DNA of 37,935 bases from Candidatus Saccharimonadota bacterium. Lineage in GTDB: Bacteria > Patescibacteriota > Saccharimonadia > Saccharimonadales > UBA4665. The notes under the pieces are model-generated. The model was given only the letters and a program-made list of their open reading frames with translations. It was not told the DNA's origin and made no database searches. Positions 24,566 through 32,187 of the stretch are shown here, in pieces. The stretch lies in NCBI GenBank assembly GCA_028286385.1, contig JAQBRQ010000008.1:1-37935 (forward strand). The letters are read 5' to 3'. Position numbers and translations under genes: made by a program. Each line of letters opens with the position of its first letter. Within the stretch, counting starts at the first letter, position 1.

Positions 24566-25459
24566 CTACTTACGGTCTTTAATGTAACCAAGCGTTAATC
24601 CGTAGGCCGCCACCCTTAGTCTTCGCAGCAAGCTTTTCCCTCTCATGGACTCTGCTTGCTCGAGCTTAAACTCTGCATCAAGGTTAACAAGTGTCCTCTG
24701 TGTAGATTTTATGAGTTCATCTTGCCTTGAGGCAAACTCTTCTAGGAACTTAATTCGAGCGATATCCTCCTTCCAGATAGCAATGTGGTGATTTCTTAGA
24801 GCATTGTGGGCCATAATAGCCGCCTTTTCCGCGAAGCCTTCCATGATGGATAGCGCTTCTTTGGCTATATAGTATTGGTTAAGTCCGTCGAATATCGATA
24901 GTTCGTAGCCATTGTCTTTGATATATTTAGGCCAATTCTCATGCTGTTTGTTGGCCTCTACGCAGAGGACTGTTGGTCGGTATTTTGACCAGTCATTACT
25001 CTTAAGTACTTCGGCTTCGTAGCCTTCAACATCGATCTTAAGAAAATCAATTTTTTCAACATTGTGCTCTTTAAGAATATTGGCCAGCCTATCAACCTTA
25101 ACCATGTAGTCTTTGTGTGGTAAGCTAGCATTTTCCTTAAGTGGCTCACTGAAAGTAGAAAGTCCGTCGTGCTCAGGGTACTCGCGGAATTTTAGCGTTC
25201 CTTTTTTGCTTGAAACGGCTATGTTCAGGTTTATATCCCTTTGACGCTTCTTTAAAAAGCCCTCGATAAGTCGGGGGATTGGTTCTATATTTATGCCACG
25301 CCAGCCACGATCATAAAAATATTTTGTGACTGAATGATATTCCTCATTGTTGGCACCCACATCTACATAAAAACCTTTTTTTACTTCAGACAACAAGGTG
25401 CCCAGTATTACGTCTTCGTTGTATTGCGCATAGACTGGAAAGGTATCTTTACTAATCAT
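24566..25459 (-). CDS. FkbM family methyltransferase with C-terminal coiled coil
   Basis: A 297-residue protein. The FkbM domain (about 5-205) has F-Y-V-D-V-G-A-N near 30-37, I-N-I-E-P-I-P near 56-62 and L-K-I-D-V-E-G-Y-E near 141-149, the family's hallmarks. Residues about 225-270 are heptad-like and charged, followed by a basic hydrophobic tail. FkbM enzymes O-methylate sugars and other small acceptors. It lies in the operon wzm-wzt-GT2-fkbM, next to an ABC glycan exporter whose ATPase has a glycan-binding tail. A role in capping or marking the glycan end is therefore plausible (inference). The start overlaps the GT2 stop by eight bases, within an A8 run. Confidence 0.87.
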   Translation of the reverse strand: MISKDTFPVYAQYNEDVILGTLLSEVKKGFYVDVGANNEEYHSVTKYFYDRGWRGINIEPIPRLIEGFLKKRQRDINLNIAVSSKKGTLKFREYPEHDGLSTFSEPLKENASLPHKDYMVKVDRLANILKEHNVEKIDFLKIDVEGYEAEVLKSNDWSKYRPTVLCVEANKQHENWPKYIKDNGYELSIFDGLNQYYIAKEALSIMEGFAEKAAIMAHNALRNHHIAIWKEDIARIKFLEEFASRQDELIKSTQRTLVNLDAEFKLEQAESMRGKSLLRRLRVAAYGLTLGYIKDRK

Positions 25460-26453
25460 TTTTTTTGCGTCTTAGTTTGCGGTGTAATTTTTGTACAGCC
25501 AAATTGAGTAATGATCTTTGCTGCTTGAACTGTTGATCCATTGAGCTTTCCAGCCTATTAGTACTATCATTAATTATCTTCGATGTAATTTCAGACTGCT
25601 CATTTATACGCAAAGACAAAGACTGCAGCGCTGCCGGCATCTCAGAGGGGCTGTTGCGTAAAGAGTTTATTATGTAGCCCAGCCCCAACTTACCTTCTGC
25701 TATATCATTTCTTAAGTAACGATTGAACATACGGTTCTCTAGGCGTTGCTGGTTGTTTGCAAACACACTGTTTTGATTAACTCCATCGGATTGAGGCCGT
25801 TGGTGGTAAAACGCTAGAGCATTTTTCGAATACAGAAAATCAATATCGTGAATTAACAAAAAACGTAGGGCAAAATCCCAGTCGCCGAATCCATCTAGAG
25901 TTTCATCATAGTAGCCAATTGTTTTAAATACGCCACGGTTAAAAATGAAACTTATAGGTGCAGCATAGTTCTCATAGCACATTCTGTATAGACTAATAAA
26001 CCTGACGTCAGGGAAAAGCCTAACTTTCTCCAGCAATTTTACTGTTTTGCCTTCAATTTTCTCCGTAATTAAATCAGTAGACGCTACAACACCCATAGCT
26101 CCTGTTTGCTCCATACGTTCCGTAGTCTCCTTTAAAAAGTCTGGATGCCACGTGTCGTCATCATCATGCACGACCACATATCTTGAGTCGATACTCATTA
26201 TAGCCTTGTTGGCCGCAGCCTGCATTCCTATAGAACTATCATTGTGCAACACCTTCACCCTTTTAGTCACTTTTTGCTTAGCTACCAGTTCTTCGACAAC
26301 GTTAGGGTCCCCACCATCGTTAATAATGACCATTATGTAGTCGTCGTATGTTTGACCAAGAACACTCTTGAGAGCACGCTCTAGTAATAAGGGCCTGTCT
26401 TTAGTTCTAGTTATTACGGCAACTTGTGGCTTATTTTTTGAGGTTTCGGGCAT
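25452..26453 (-). CDS. Family 2 glycosyltransferase with coiled-coil tail
   Basis: A 333-residue protein. The GT-A domain (about 8-230) opens with V-I-T-R-T-K-D-R-P, has N-D-G-G near 46 and the metal motif H-D-D-D-D-T-W near 95-101. After the catalytic domain, residues about 270-333 form a charged heptad-like helix ending in a strongly basic tail (R-R-K-K). The methyltransferase that follows also ends in such a helix, so the two may associate. The promoter has an extended -10, TGCTATAAT (26485-26477), 23 bases before the ATG. The donor sugar is not identifiable. Confidence 0.86.
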   Translation of the reverse strand: MPETSKNKPQVAVITRTKDRPLLLERALKSVLGQTYDDYIMVIINDGGDPNVVEELVAKQKVTKRVKVLHNDSSIGMQAAANKAIMSIDSRYVVVHDDDDTWHPDFLKETTERMEQTGAMGVVASTDLITEKIEGKTVKLLEKVRLFPDVRFISLYRMCYENYAAPISFIFNRGVFKTIGYYDETLDGFGDWDFALRFLLIHDIDFLYSKNALAFYHQRPQSDGVNQNSVFANNQQRLENRMFNRYLRNDIAEGKLGLGYIINSLRNSPSEMPAALQSLSLRINEQSEITSKIINDSTNRLESSMDQQFKQQRSLLNLAVQKLHRKLRRKKND

Positions 26454-26476
26454 TGAATATGGCTCTACTTTATATA

Positions 26477-26485
26477 ATTATAGCA
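26477..26485 (-). promoter_or_regulatory. Extended -10 (TGCTATAAT) of the GT2-fkbM pair
   Basis: Perfect consensus on the minus strand, 23 bases before the GT2 ATG. It sits in the 60-base gap after wzt, so GT2 and fkbM can be transcribed apart from wzm-wzt. Confidence 0.55.
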
Positions 26486-26513
26486 TTTAGTTGTCTTTGG
26501 AATTGCAAATGAT

Positions 26514-27716
26514 TTATTTTTTTATAGTTACTGATGGTGGAATATTTATTAAAAAACCCTGGGCATCGGGACGTTTCACTGTGAACACTATGCCTTCATC
26601 CCAGGCATCTAACACTACGGTGCCTTCGCCGTAGACATAAGTATCAATAGTATACTCGCCGTCTGTGAATAAGTTGGGAAGCTCCCAAACAACGTCACAA
26701 GTTTCTCCTGGCTGCAATTCTGGCATTTTCTTATTTGCAACCCAGGTATTTGTTTCGTGAAGAGATTGACCGGCAGCAGTTCTTATTCTAAACCCCGTCA
26801 TTAGGTCTGAGTCCGGGCGAAAAACTTCCACTTTTACGGTTAGTCGGAGTGTGTCGTCTCTGTCTGTAAAAATAGTCTTGTTTAGGGAAAGATTTTTAAC
26901 CTTGGCATTACCGTTGCCCCAGCGCTTATCCTTATCCTTTTGTTCGGCAGAAGCCTCTGATGATGATTGCTCTATAAATAAGCGGCTGTATTCACGCGAT
27001 ACTTCAGATGTTTTACCAATATTTTGTACTTCACTCTCATCAATTAAGAGAGCTCTGTCGCAATATTCTCTAATAGCCCCCATGTCATGACTTACAAAAA
27101 CAACAGTTTTATTGTTTTTCTTTAAAGATCTGAAGTAGCTGAAGCACTTGCGCTGAAAGTCTGCATCGCCGACTGCAAGCACCTCGTCAACTAACAAAAT
27201 GTCAGCTTCTGCACGGGTAGCCATAGAGAAGGCCAAACGAACCTGCATTCCGGATGAATAGTTCTTTAGCTTTTGGTCCATAAATTTTTCTAACTCGGCA
27301 AACTTAACTATGCCGCTGTACATTTCTTTAACTTGAGCTTCGGAAAATCCAAGCATCGCCCCGTTTAAATATACGTTCTCGCGTCCAGTAAGCTCAGGGT
27401 TAAACCCAACTCCAAGTTCAATAAATGGCACCAACTTACCATACGTTTGCACCCTGCCCGAAGTCGGTTGATAGATGCCGGCTAATATCTTTAACATCGT
27501 GCTTTTACCGCTACCGTTACGGCCAACAATGCCAAAGAATTCACCTTTTTTAATCTCAAACGAGATGTCTTTAAGGGCGTGTTGAGTTTCTATAGTACGC
27601 CCATGGCGTTTCTTAGCAACATTAGTAAACAAGCCTTTTATTGAACTGACCTTTTCGTGTGGCAATACGAAGTTCTTAGAAACATGTTCGACTTTAATCG
27701 CAATTTCGTCGGACAT
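26514..27716 (-). CDS. wzt: Polysaccharide ABC exporter ATPase with glycan-binding tail
   Basis: A 400-residue ABC ATPase. Walker A is G-R-N-G-S-G-K-S-T (residues 65-73), the signature is Y-S-S-G-M-Q (153-158) and Walker B is I-L-L-V-D-E (174-179). It belongs to the Wzt/TagH type. Residues about 265-400 form the extra beta-sandwich domain (Wzt_C) that, in O9a-type and some D-rhamnan systems, recognises the end of the finished glycan. TagH of teichoic acid export has a different tail. A strong GGAGGAGG ribosome site precedes the ATG, which lies two bases after the wzm stop. Confidence 0.93.
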   Translation of the reverse strand: MSDEIAIKVEHVSKNFVLPHEKVSSIKGLFTNVAKKRHGRTIETQHALKDISFEIKKGEFFGIVGRNGSGKSTMLKILAGIYQPTSGRVQTYGKLVPFIELGVGFNPELTGRENVYLNGAMLGFSEAQVKEMYSGIVKFAELEKFMDQKLKNYSSGMQVRLAFSMATRAEADILLVDEVLAVGDADFQRKCFSYFRSLKKNNKTVVFVSHDMGAIREYCDRALLIDESEVQNIGKTSEVSREYSRLFIEQSSSEASAEQKDKDKRWGNGNAKVKNLSLNKTIFTDRDDTLRLTVKVEVFRPDSDLMTGFRIRTAAGQSLHETNTWVANKKMPELQPGETCDVVWELPNLFTDGEYTIDTYVYGEGTVVLDAWDEGIVFTVKRPDAQGFLINIPPSVTIKK

Positions 27717-27718
27717 GG

Positions 27719-28525
27719 CTACACCTCCTCCGCAAAATATTTAGAACGACTTCTAAAGTAAGTAGCCGCTAAAACGACTGTGATGAGCGTGACCCCAATC
27801 GGTATTGCCCATATAATGCTGTTGCCGCCATAGACGTAGCTAATCGTCTGGGTCTGATTAGTAATTAATACGTACCGCGAATCCTGAATGATCTGGGCCA
27901 TTGGGTTAAGGATCATGTACTTAGCGATGTTGTGGGGAACAATTTGTAGGGCATAGAGAATTGGGGTCGCATAAAAGGCTGCCTGCATCACAACTTCCCA
28001 AATATAGGAGATGTCGCGGAACCTTACAAACAAGGCGCTTAAGAAGAATGCTAGCGCAATTGAAAATATAAACAGTTCGGCGATTAACGGAATAATAAGA
28101 AGTCCGCTCCAGCCGATGCTGATACCGCCAAACGCCATAAAAACGCTCAGCACTACAAAGTTTAGTAAAAGGTTTATAAAAGCAGAGAATGAGCCGGCCA
28201 GGATTATAACGTATTTCGGAAAGTTGATCTTTCGCATGAGGTCGCCCTTGCCGACAATTGCACCGACGGCACCGGTCGTGACCTCGGTAAAATAATTCCA
28301 CAGCAGAATACCGAGTAACAGGTATTGTGGGTAGTGCTCGATGGTGTCACCAAAGTTGAGGAATCGAGCAAACACGAAGTAAAGTGTCACAAACAGAAGT
28401 AGCGGCTTTAGCAGGGACCAGACATACCCGAGCGCCGACCCCTGGTAACGTAACTTGAAGTCAGTTTTGACGAGCTGTTTGAGCAGAATAAAAGAGTAAC
28501 GGTAGCGCTGTTGGAGCTTATGCAT
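27719..28525 (-). CDS. wzm: Polysaccharide ABC exporter permease
   Basis: A 268-residue ABC-2 type permease with six membrane segments. The N-terminal amphipathic stretch Y-R-Y-S-F-I-L-L-K-Q-L-V-K-T-D-F-K-L-R-Y and L-G-Y-V-W-S-L-L-K-P are characteristic of Wzm/TagG proteins. With Wzt it exports a completed lipid-linked polysaccharide to the outer face. Starts at 28567 and 28534 are possible in frame, but a promoter (TTGCTT, 17 bp, TAAAAT) ends seven bases before the ATG at 28525, so that start is chosen. Divergent from rmd across 77 bases. Confidence 0.9.
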   Translation of the reverse strand: MHKLQQRYRYSFILLKQLVKTDFKLRYQGSALGYVWSLLKPLLLFVTLYFVFARFLNFGDTIEHYPQYLLLGILLWNYFTEVTTGAVGAIVGKGDLMRKINFPKYVIILAGSFSAFINLLLNFVVLSVFMAFGGISIGWSGLLIIPLIAELFIFSIALAFFLSALFVRFRDISYIWEVVMQAAFYATPILYALQIVPHNIAKYMILNPMAQIIQDSRYVLITNQTQTISYVYGGNSIIWAIPIGVTLITVVLAATYFRSRSKYFAEEV

Positions 28526-28532
28526 TCCCACC

Positions 28533-28561
28533 ATTTTATCTGTTTGTGACCTCTGAAGCAA
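28533..28561 (-). promoter_or_regulatory. Promoter of wzm, leaderless geometry
   Basis: On the minus strand TTGCTT (28561-28556), a 17-bp spacer and TAAAAT (28538-28533), then seven bases to the ATG at 28525. Both hexamers and spacing fit a sigma-70-type promoter. Confidence 0.55.
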
Positions 28562-28567
28562 TGGCAC

Positions 28568-28596
28568 TTGGTGAAGCCAAGCCCCTAATGTACGCT
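28568..28596 (+). promoter_or_regulatory. Possible promoter of rmd
   Basis: TTGGTG (28568-28573), 17 bp, TACGCT (28591-28596), then six bases to the ATG at 28603. The -10 matches only the T-A-N-N-N-T minimum. Confidence 0.35.
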
Positions 28597-28602
28597 AATA
28601 GT

Positions 28603-29538
28603 ATGCCTAAAGTAGTAGTTACCGGTGCCAACGGCTTTGTTGGGAAACACCTTATAAAAGAGCTCTCGGATCATGGGATTGAGGTTGTTAGTGTTGGTGG
28701 CCCGCGGATGGCCGTAAATCACTCAAACCCGTCGGGCAACACCTATTCGGTCGATCTAAATGACGCCAACGCGGTCGAAGCAATCGACTTCAGCGACGTT
28801 ACCGGTGTGATCCACCTAGCAGGCCTGGCCTCTGTAGGACCTTCGTTCGATGACCCGATGCGCTATATTACCGGCAACATCGGCATGGAGTGCAACTTAT
28901 TTGAAGCAGCCCTGAAGCAAAATACTCGGCCGCGATTTCTGATAGTTAGTTCTGGCGCTCTGTACGACACCGCAGCTACACTACCGCTTACTGAATCGTC
29001 ACCTACGCTGCCCAGCTCGCCTTACGCTGTCAGTAAGCTCGGTCAAGAGCAACTAGCTCAGTATTACGCTGGGCGCGGCATTGAGGTGATTATCGCCCGT
29101 CCCTTCAACCATACTGGGCCCGGACAGGGCCCCGGTTTTATTGTGCCCGATATTGCCCAGCAGGTCCTTGCCTGCGAACAAGGCACCCAGGACGAAGTGC
29201 TGGTTGGCAACCTCGATGCTAAGCGCGATTATACCGATGTCCGCGACATCGCCCGCGCCTACCGCCTCTTGCTCGACAAGGGCGTACCGGGCGAAACCTA
29301 CAATATCTGCTCCGGCAAAGCCTTGAGCGGTCACGACATTGTTGAAGGCATTCTTAAAGCCAGCGGCACCAAGGCAACTATCACGCAGGACCAAGATAAA
29401 ATGCGCCCCTCAGACAATCCCGAGATTTACGGTGACCACCAAAAACTAACCGCAGCCACTGGCTGGCAACCCGAAATTGGCACAGCAAAGACCTTGGCCG
29501 ACGTTGTTGCCGACCTTCGTGCCCAAACTAACTCTTAG
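28603..29538 (+). CDS. rmd: GDP-6-deoxy-D-mannose (D-rhamnose) reductase-like
   Basis: A 311-residue extended SDR enzyme. It has G-A-N-G-F-V-G at residues 8-14, S-S-G-A-L-Y near 115-120 and Y-A-V-S-K around 140. R-P-F-N-H-T-G-P-G-Q and V-G-N-L-D-A-K-R-D-Y-T-D-V-R-D match RMD, which reduces GDP-4-keto-6-deoxy-mannose to GDP-D-rhamnose. GDP-L-fucose synthase, the other user of that intermediate, is less similar in these motifs. The ATG at 28603 starts directly at the Rossmann strand; a longer reading from 28546 would overlap the wzm promoter. It is convergent with gmd, with one base between stops. Confidence 0.85.
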   Translation: MPKVVVTGANGFVGKHLIKELSDHGIEVVSVGGPRMAVNHSNPSGNTYSVDLNDANAVEAIDFSDVTGVIHLAGLASVGPSFDDPMRYITGNIGMECNLFEAALKQNTRPRFLIVSSGALYDTAATLPLTESSPTLPSSPYAVSKLGQEQLAQYYAGRGIEVIIARPFNHTGPGQGPGFIVPDIAQQVLACEQGTQDEVLVGNLDAKRDYTDVRDIARAYRLLLDKGVPGETYNICSGKALSGHDIVEGILKASGTKATITQDQDKMRPSDNPEIYGDHQKLTAATGWQPEIGTAKTLADVVADLRAQTNS

Positions 29539-29539
29539 A

Positions 29540-30532
29540 CTATTTACTAGATTCAGATTCGATTTTGATGTCGTTCTCGACCATCAGCTTAACCAAGCCA
29601 GGGAAGTCTACGGTGCGCTTCCAGCCAAGTACGGTTTCGGCCTTAGCCGGGTTACCGAGTAAGATATCGACTTCTGCAGGACGCATGAATGCTGGATTCT
29701 GCTTAACATACGGCTTCCAGTCATCGATGCCAACTGCTTTAAACGCTTCGGTGAGGAACTCTTCGATAGAATGCGTTTCTCCGGTGCCAAGCACGTAGTC
29801 GCCTGGCTCGTCCTGCTGCAGCATCCGCCACATACCTTCGACGTAATCACCGGCATATCCCCAGTCGCGCTTGGCATCAAGATTGCCGAGCTCGATATGA
29901 TCTTGTTTGCCGAGGTGAATTCGTGCCACAGCGTTGGTAATCTTGCGGGTTACGAATTCAAGACCACGGCGTTCGCCTTCATGGTTAAACAGAATACCGC
30001 AGCTGGCGTGCATGTTGTAGCTTTCGCGGTAGTTCTTTGTGATCCAGTGCGCATAAAGCTTAGCGACACCGTATGGGCTGCGTGGGTGGAAGACAGCTTC
30101 TTCGTCGTAACCAAGCCCAGGTCGGTTGTAGTCGAGACCGCCAAACATCTCGGAGGTAGATGCTTGGTAAAAGCGGATTTGGTCGGCGCGGCCGCTCAGG
30201 CGAATCGCTTCAAGCATGTTAAGGACGCCCTTTCCGGTTACGTCTGCAACCAATTGCGGAACCTTAAACGAATGGCCCACATGGCTAATAGCTGCCAAGT
30301 TGTATACTTCGTCCGGCTGGGCTAACTCTACGGCGCGGATGAGGGAAGAAGGGTCAGTCAGATCACCTTCGATTAATTTTACAAACGGTTGCTCGCGCTC
30401 AACGGTGATTCGCTTTGGATTGTGCTGCCCACGGATGATACCGAAGACTTCGTAGCCTTTTTTGTTCAATAGTTCTGCCAGGTGATAACCGTCTTGTCCG
30501 GTAATACCGGTAATCAATGCTTTTTTAGCCAC
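29540..30532 (-). CDS. gmd: GDP-mannose 4,6-dehydratase
   Basis: A 330-residue enzyme making GDP-4-keto-6-deoxy-mannose. NADP-binding G-I-T-G-Q-D-G is at residues 9-15, catalytic S-T-S-E-M-F at 125-130 (Thr126, Glu128), and Y-G-V-A-K at 154-158. N-L-D-A-K-R-D-W-G-Y-A-G-D-Y and the E-V-D-I-L-L-G-N-P-A-K-A end are typical Gmd. The start is GTG, with GGAGG five to six bases upstream, and TATAAT at 30572-30567. It supplies the substrate of Rmd on the facing strand and depends on ManC at 7.3-8.4 kb for GDP-mannose. Confidence 0.95.
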   Translation of the reverse strand: MAKKALITGITGQDGYHLAELLNKKGYEVFGIIRGQHNPKRITVEREQPFVKLIEGDLTDPSSLIRAVELAQPDEVYNLAAISHVGHSFKVPQLVADVTGKGVLNMLEAIRLSGRADQIRFYQASTSEMFGGLDYNRPGLGYDEEAVFHPRSPYGVAKLYAHWITKNYRESYNMHASCGILFNHEGERRGLEFVTRKITNAVARIHLGKQDHIELGNLDAKRDWGYAGDYVEGMWRMLQQDEPGDYVLGTGETHSIEEFLTEAFKAVGIDDWKPYVKQNPAFMRPAEVDILLGNPAKAETVLGWKRTVDFPGLVKLMVENDIKIESESSK

Positions 30533-30566
30533 GTTTCCTCCACGTTATCTAAGTTTCGTATCTAGA

Positions 30567-30572
30567 ATTATA
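30567..30572 (-). promoter_or_regulatory. -10 element (TATAAT) of gmd
   Basis: A perfect TATAAT on the minus strand, 34 bases before the GTG, leaving a normal leader that includes GGAGG. No clear -35. Confidence 0.45.
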
Positions 30573-30616
30573 CCCATTATTGTTACTTTTGCGTAGTTTT
30601 CTTTAACAACAGCGTT

Positions 30617-30622
30617 TACTAT
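30617..30622 (+). promoter_or_regulatory. -10-like TACTAT before a GT4 gene
   Basis: TACTAT ends six bases before the ATG at 30629, again a leaderless arrangement. No Shine-Dalgarno sequence and no clear -35. Confidence 0.35.
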
Positions 30623-30628
30623 GGTGGT

Positions 30629-31723
30629 ATGGCCAAAATCGCAATCGACGCAAGGGAACTCAGAACCAGCAGTGGCCGCTACGTAGAACGCCTGCTCAAA
30701 TACTTACAGACTCTCGAGTCGAATCATCAATATATTGTGCTGCTCAAGCCTCAGGATATGGATGGCTGGGATCCGGTGAGCCCGAACTTTACGAAGGTTA
30801 GCTGTGACCACAAGGAGTTTACGTTTGATGAACAGATGGGTTTCCGTGAGCAGTTAGACAGGCTACAGGCCGACTTAGTGCATTTTACGTTTCCGCAACA
30901 GCCAATCTTATACCGCGGCAAAACGGTGACGACCGTGCACGATTTAACGACCTTAAGGTTTCATAACCCGGACAAAAAGCGAACATCGTTTGTAATCAAG
31001 CAAAAGATCTACGCGCAGGTTATTAAGCGCGCGGCCCGTAAATCGACGGCCGTGATCACGCCATCCGGGTTCGTCAAAGATGACCTTGCCGCCTTTAGTC
31101 ACGTAGACCCGGATAAGATCACGATCACCCACGAAGCAGCCGACCGCATCACCGACAATCCGACTCCCTACCCTGACTTGCAAAATACTCAATTTATTAT
31201 GTATGTAGGCAGGCCGACGCCGCACAAGAACCTGGAACGCCTGATTGAAGCTTATGCCCTGCTCAGGGGTCAGCACCCTAATCTTAAGCTAGTTTTGGTT
31301 GGCAAAAAAGATGCTAATTACCAACGAATCGCGGCCGACGTAGCGGCCAAAGACATCCCCGGCGTAGTCTTTACCGATTTTGCCTCCGAAGGCCAGCTGC
31401 GCTGGCTCTATGAGCACTGCGCGGCCTATGTCTTCCCTTCGCTCAGCGAAGGCTTTGGCCTACCCGCCCTGGAAGCTATGGTCCATGGCGCCCCAGTAGT
31501 TAGTAGCAACGCCACTTGCCTGCCCGAAATCTACGGCGATGCCGCGCACTACTTCAACCCTTTGAGCGTCGAGGAGATGACCGACGCCATCAACGAAGTA
31601 TTAACAGATAAGAATTTGCGCGCTGAGCTCATAAAACGTGGCGGTCACCAGGCCAGCCAATACTCATGGCAGCGCCTGGCCGAGCAAACTCTCGCCGTCT
31701 ACAACCGCGCCCTCAACGACTAA
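30629..31723 (+). CDS. Family 4 glycosyltransferase (mannosyl/rhamnosyltransferase-like)
   Basis: A 364-residue GT-B enzyme. The N-terminal side has D-A-R-E-L-R and S-G-R-Y-V-E-R; T-V-H-D-L-T lies near residue 113. The donor side has Y-V-G-R-P-T-P-H-K-N-L near 192-201 and E-G-F-G-L-P-A-L-E near 273-281. It resembles WbpY/MtfB-type mannosyl- and rhamnosyltransferases. It sits beside gmd and rmd, so GDP-D-rhamnose or GDP-mannose is the likely donor (inference). The stop overlaps the convergent jag stop by four bases. Confidence 0.87.
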   Translation: MAKIAIDARELRTSSGRYVERLLKYLQTLESNHQYIVLLKPQDMDGWDPVSPNFTKVSCDHKEFTFDEQMGFREQLDRLQADLVHFTFPQQPILYRGKTVTTVHDLTTLRFHNPDKKRTSFVIKQKIYAQVIKRAARKSTAVITPSGFVKDDLAAFSHVDPDKITITHEAADRITDNPTPYPDLQNTQFIMYVGRPTPHKNLERLIEAYALLRGQHPNLKLVLVGKKDANYQRIAADVAAKDIPGVVFTDFASEGQLRWLYEHCAAYVFPSLSEGFGLPALEAMVHGAPVVSSNATCLPEIYGDAAHYFNPLSVEEMTDAINEVLTDKNLRAELIKRGGHQASQYSWQRLAEQTLAVYNRALND

Positions 31724-32187
31724 GAATCGGCTGGTTTAAGCACAATATGCCGCTCGCGGCCATCACCAGCCGATTCGCTAACTAAACCAAGTTCGGCAGC
31801 TAGTTGGTGGATAACTCGGCGATCGGCGGCGTTCATTGGCTCGAGGTCCATTGGTTCGCCCGATGTTTTCACAGTGGTCATCCATTCGGCGGCCTTTTCG
31901 CGGAGGCGCTCGGCGCGCTGCTTCTTATAATCGGCGACGTCGACGTTGACGCGGTTGTGCTCATAACCGTTGTTCTTGAGAGCGGTGCTCGTCAAATATT
32001 GCAGTGAGCGCATGTTGTCGCCGTGCTGGCCGATCAAAAAACCGTTCAAATTAGTGCTTGGTACGTTTAGCTGGATAACCTCTTCGTCGCAGCTAGCCTC
32101 GACATCAGTGTTCAAACCAAAGAAGGACACCAGATCTTCGAGGTACTTCTTGCCGTAAGCTACAGCGTCGTCTATTGAATCATTCAT
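31720..32187 (-). CDS. jag: KH/R3H RNA-binding protein Jag (KhpB)
   Basis: A 155-residue protein. The KH domain has the RNA-binding loop I-G-Q-H-G-D-N at 52-58; the R3H domain from about 105 to the end includes R-R-V-I-H and G-R-E-R-H-I-V-L-K-P. The N-terminal Jag_N domain found in Firmicutes is absent, as in many small-genome forms. The Jag/KhpB family binds RNA and affects cell-wall growth and division. The ATG overlaps the yidC stop by four bases, the conserved yidC-jag pairing. Confidence 0.92.
   Translation of the reverse strand: MNDSIDDAVAYGKKYLEDLVSFFGLNTDVEASCDEEVIQLNVPSTNLNGFLIGQHGDNMRSLQYLTSTALKNNGYEHNRVNVDVADYKKQRAERLREKAAEWMTTVKTSGEPMDLEPMNAADRRVIHQLAAELGLVSESAGDGRERHIVLKPADS

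Noticed and set aside
28603-29538. GDP-L-fucose synthase as the identity of this gene
   Set aside because: The R-P-F-N-H-T-G-P-G-Q and N-L-D-A-K-R-D-Y-T-D-V-R-D motifs fit the Rmd type better, though only a tree would settle it.
29771-30325. 184-codon open frame on the plus strand opposite gmd
   Set aside because: It lies fully inside gmd, shows no known motif and follows gmd codon structure; it is a shadow frame.
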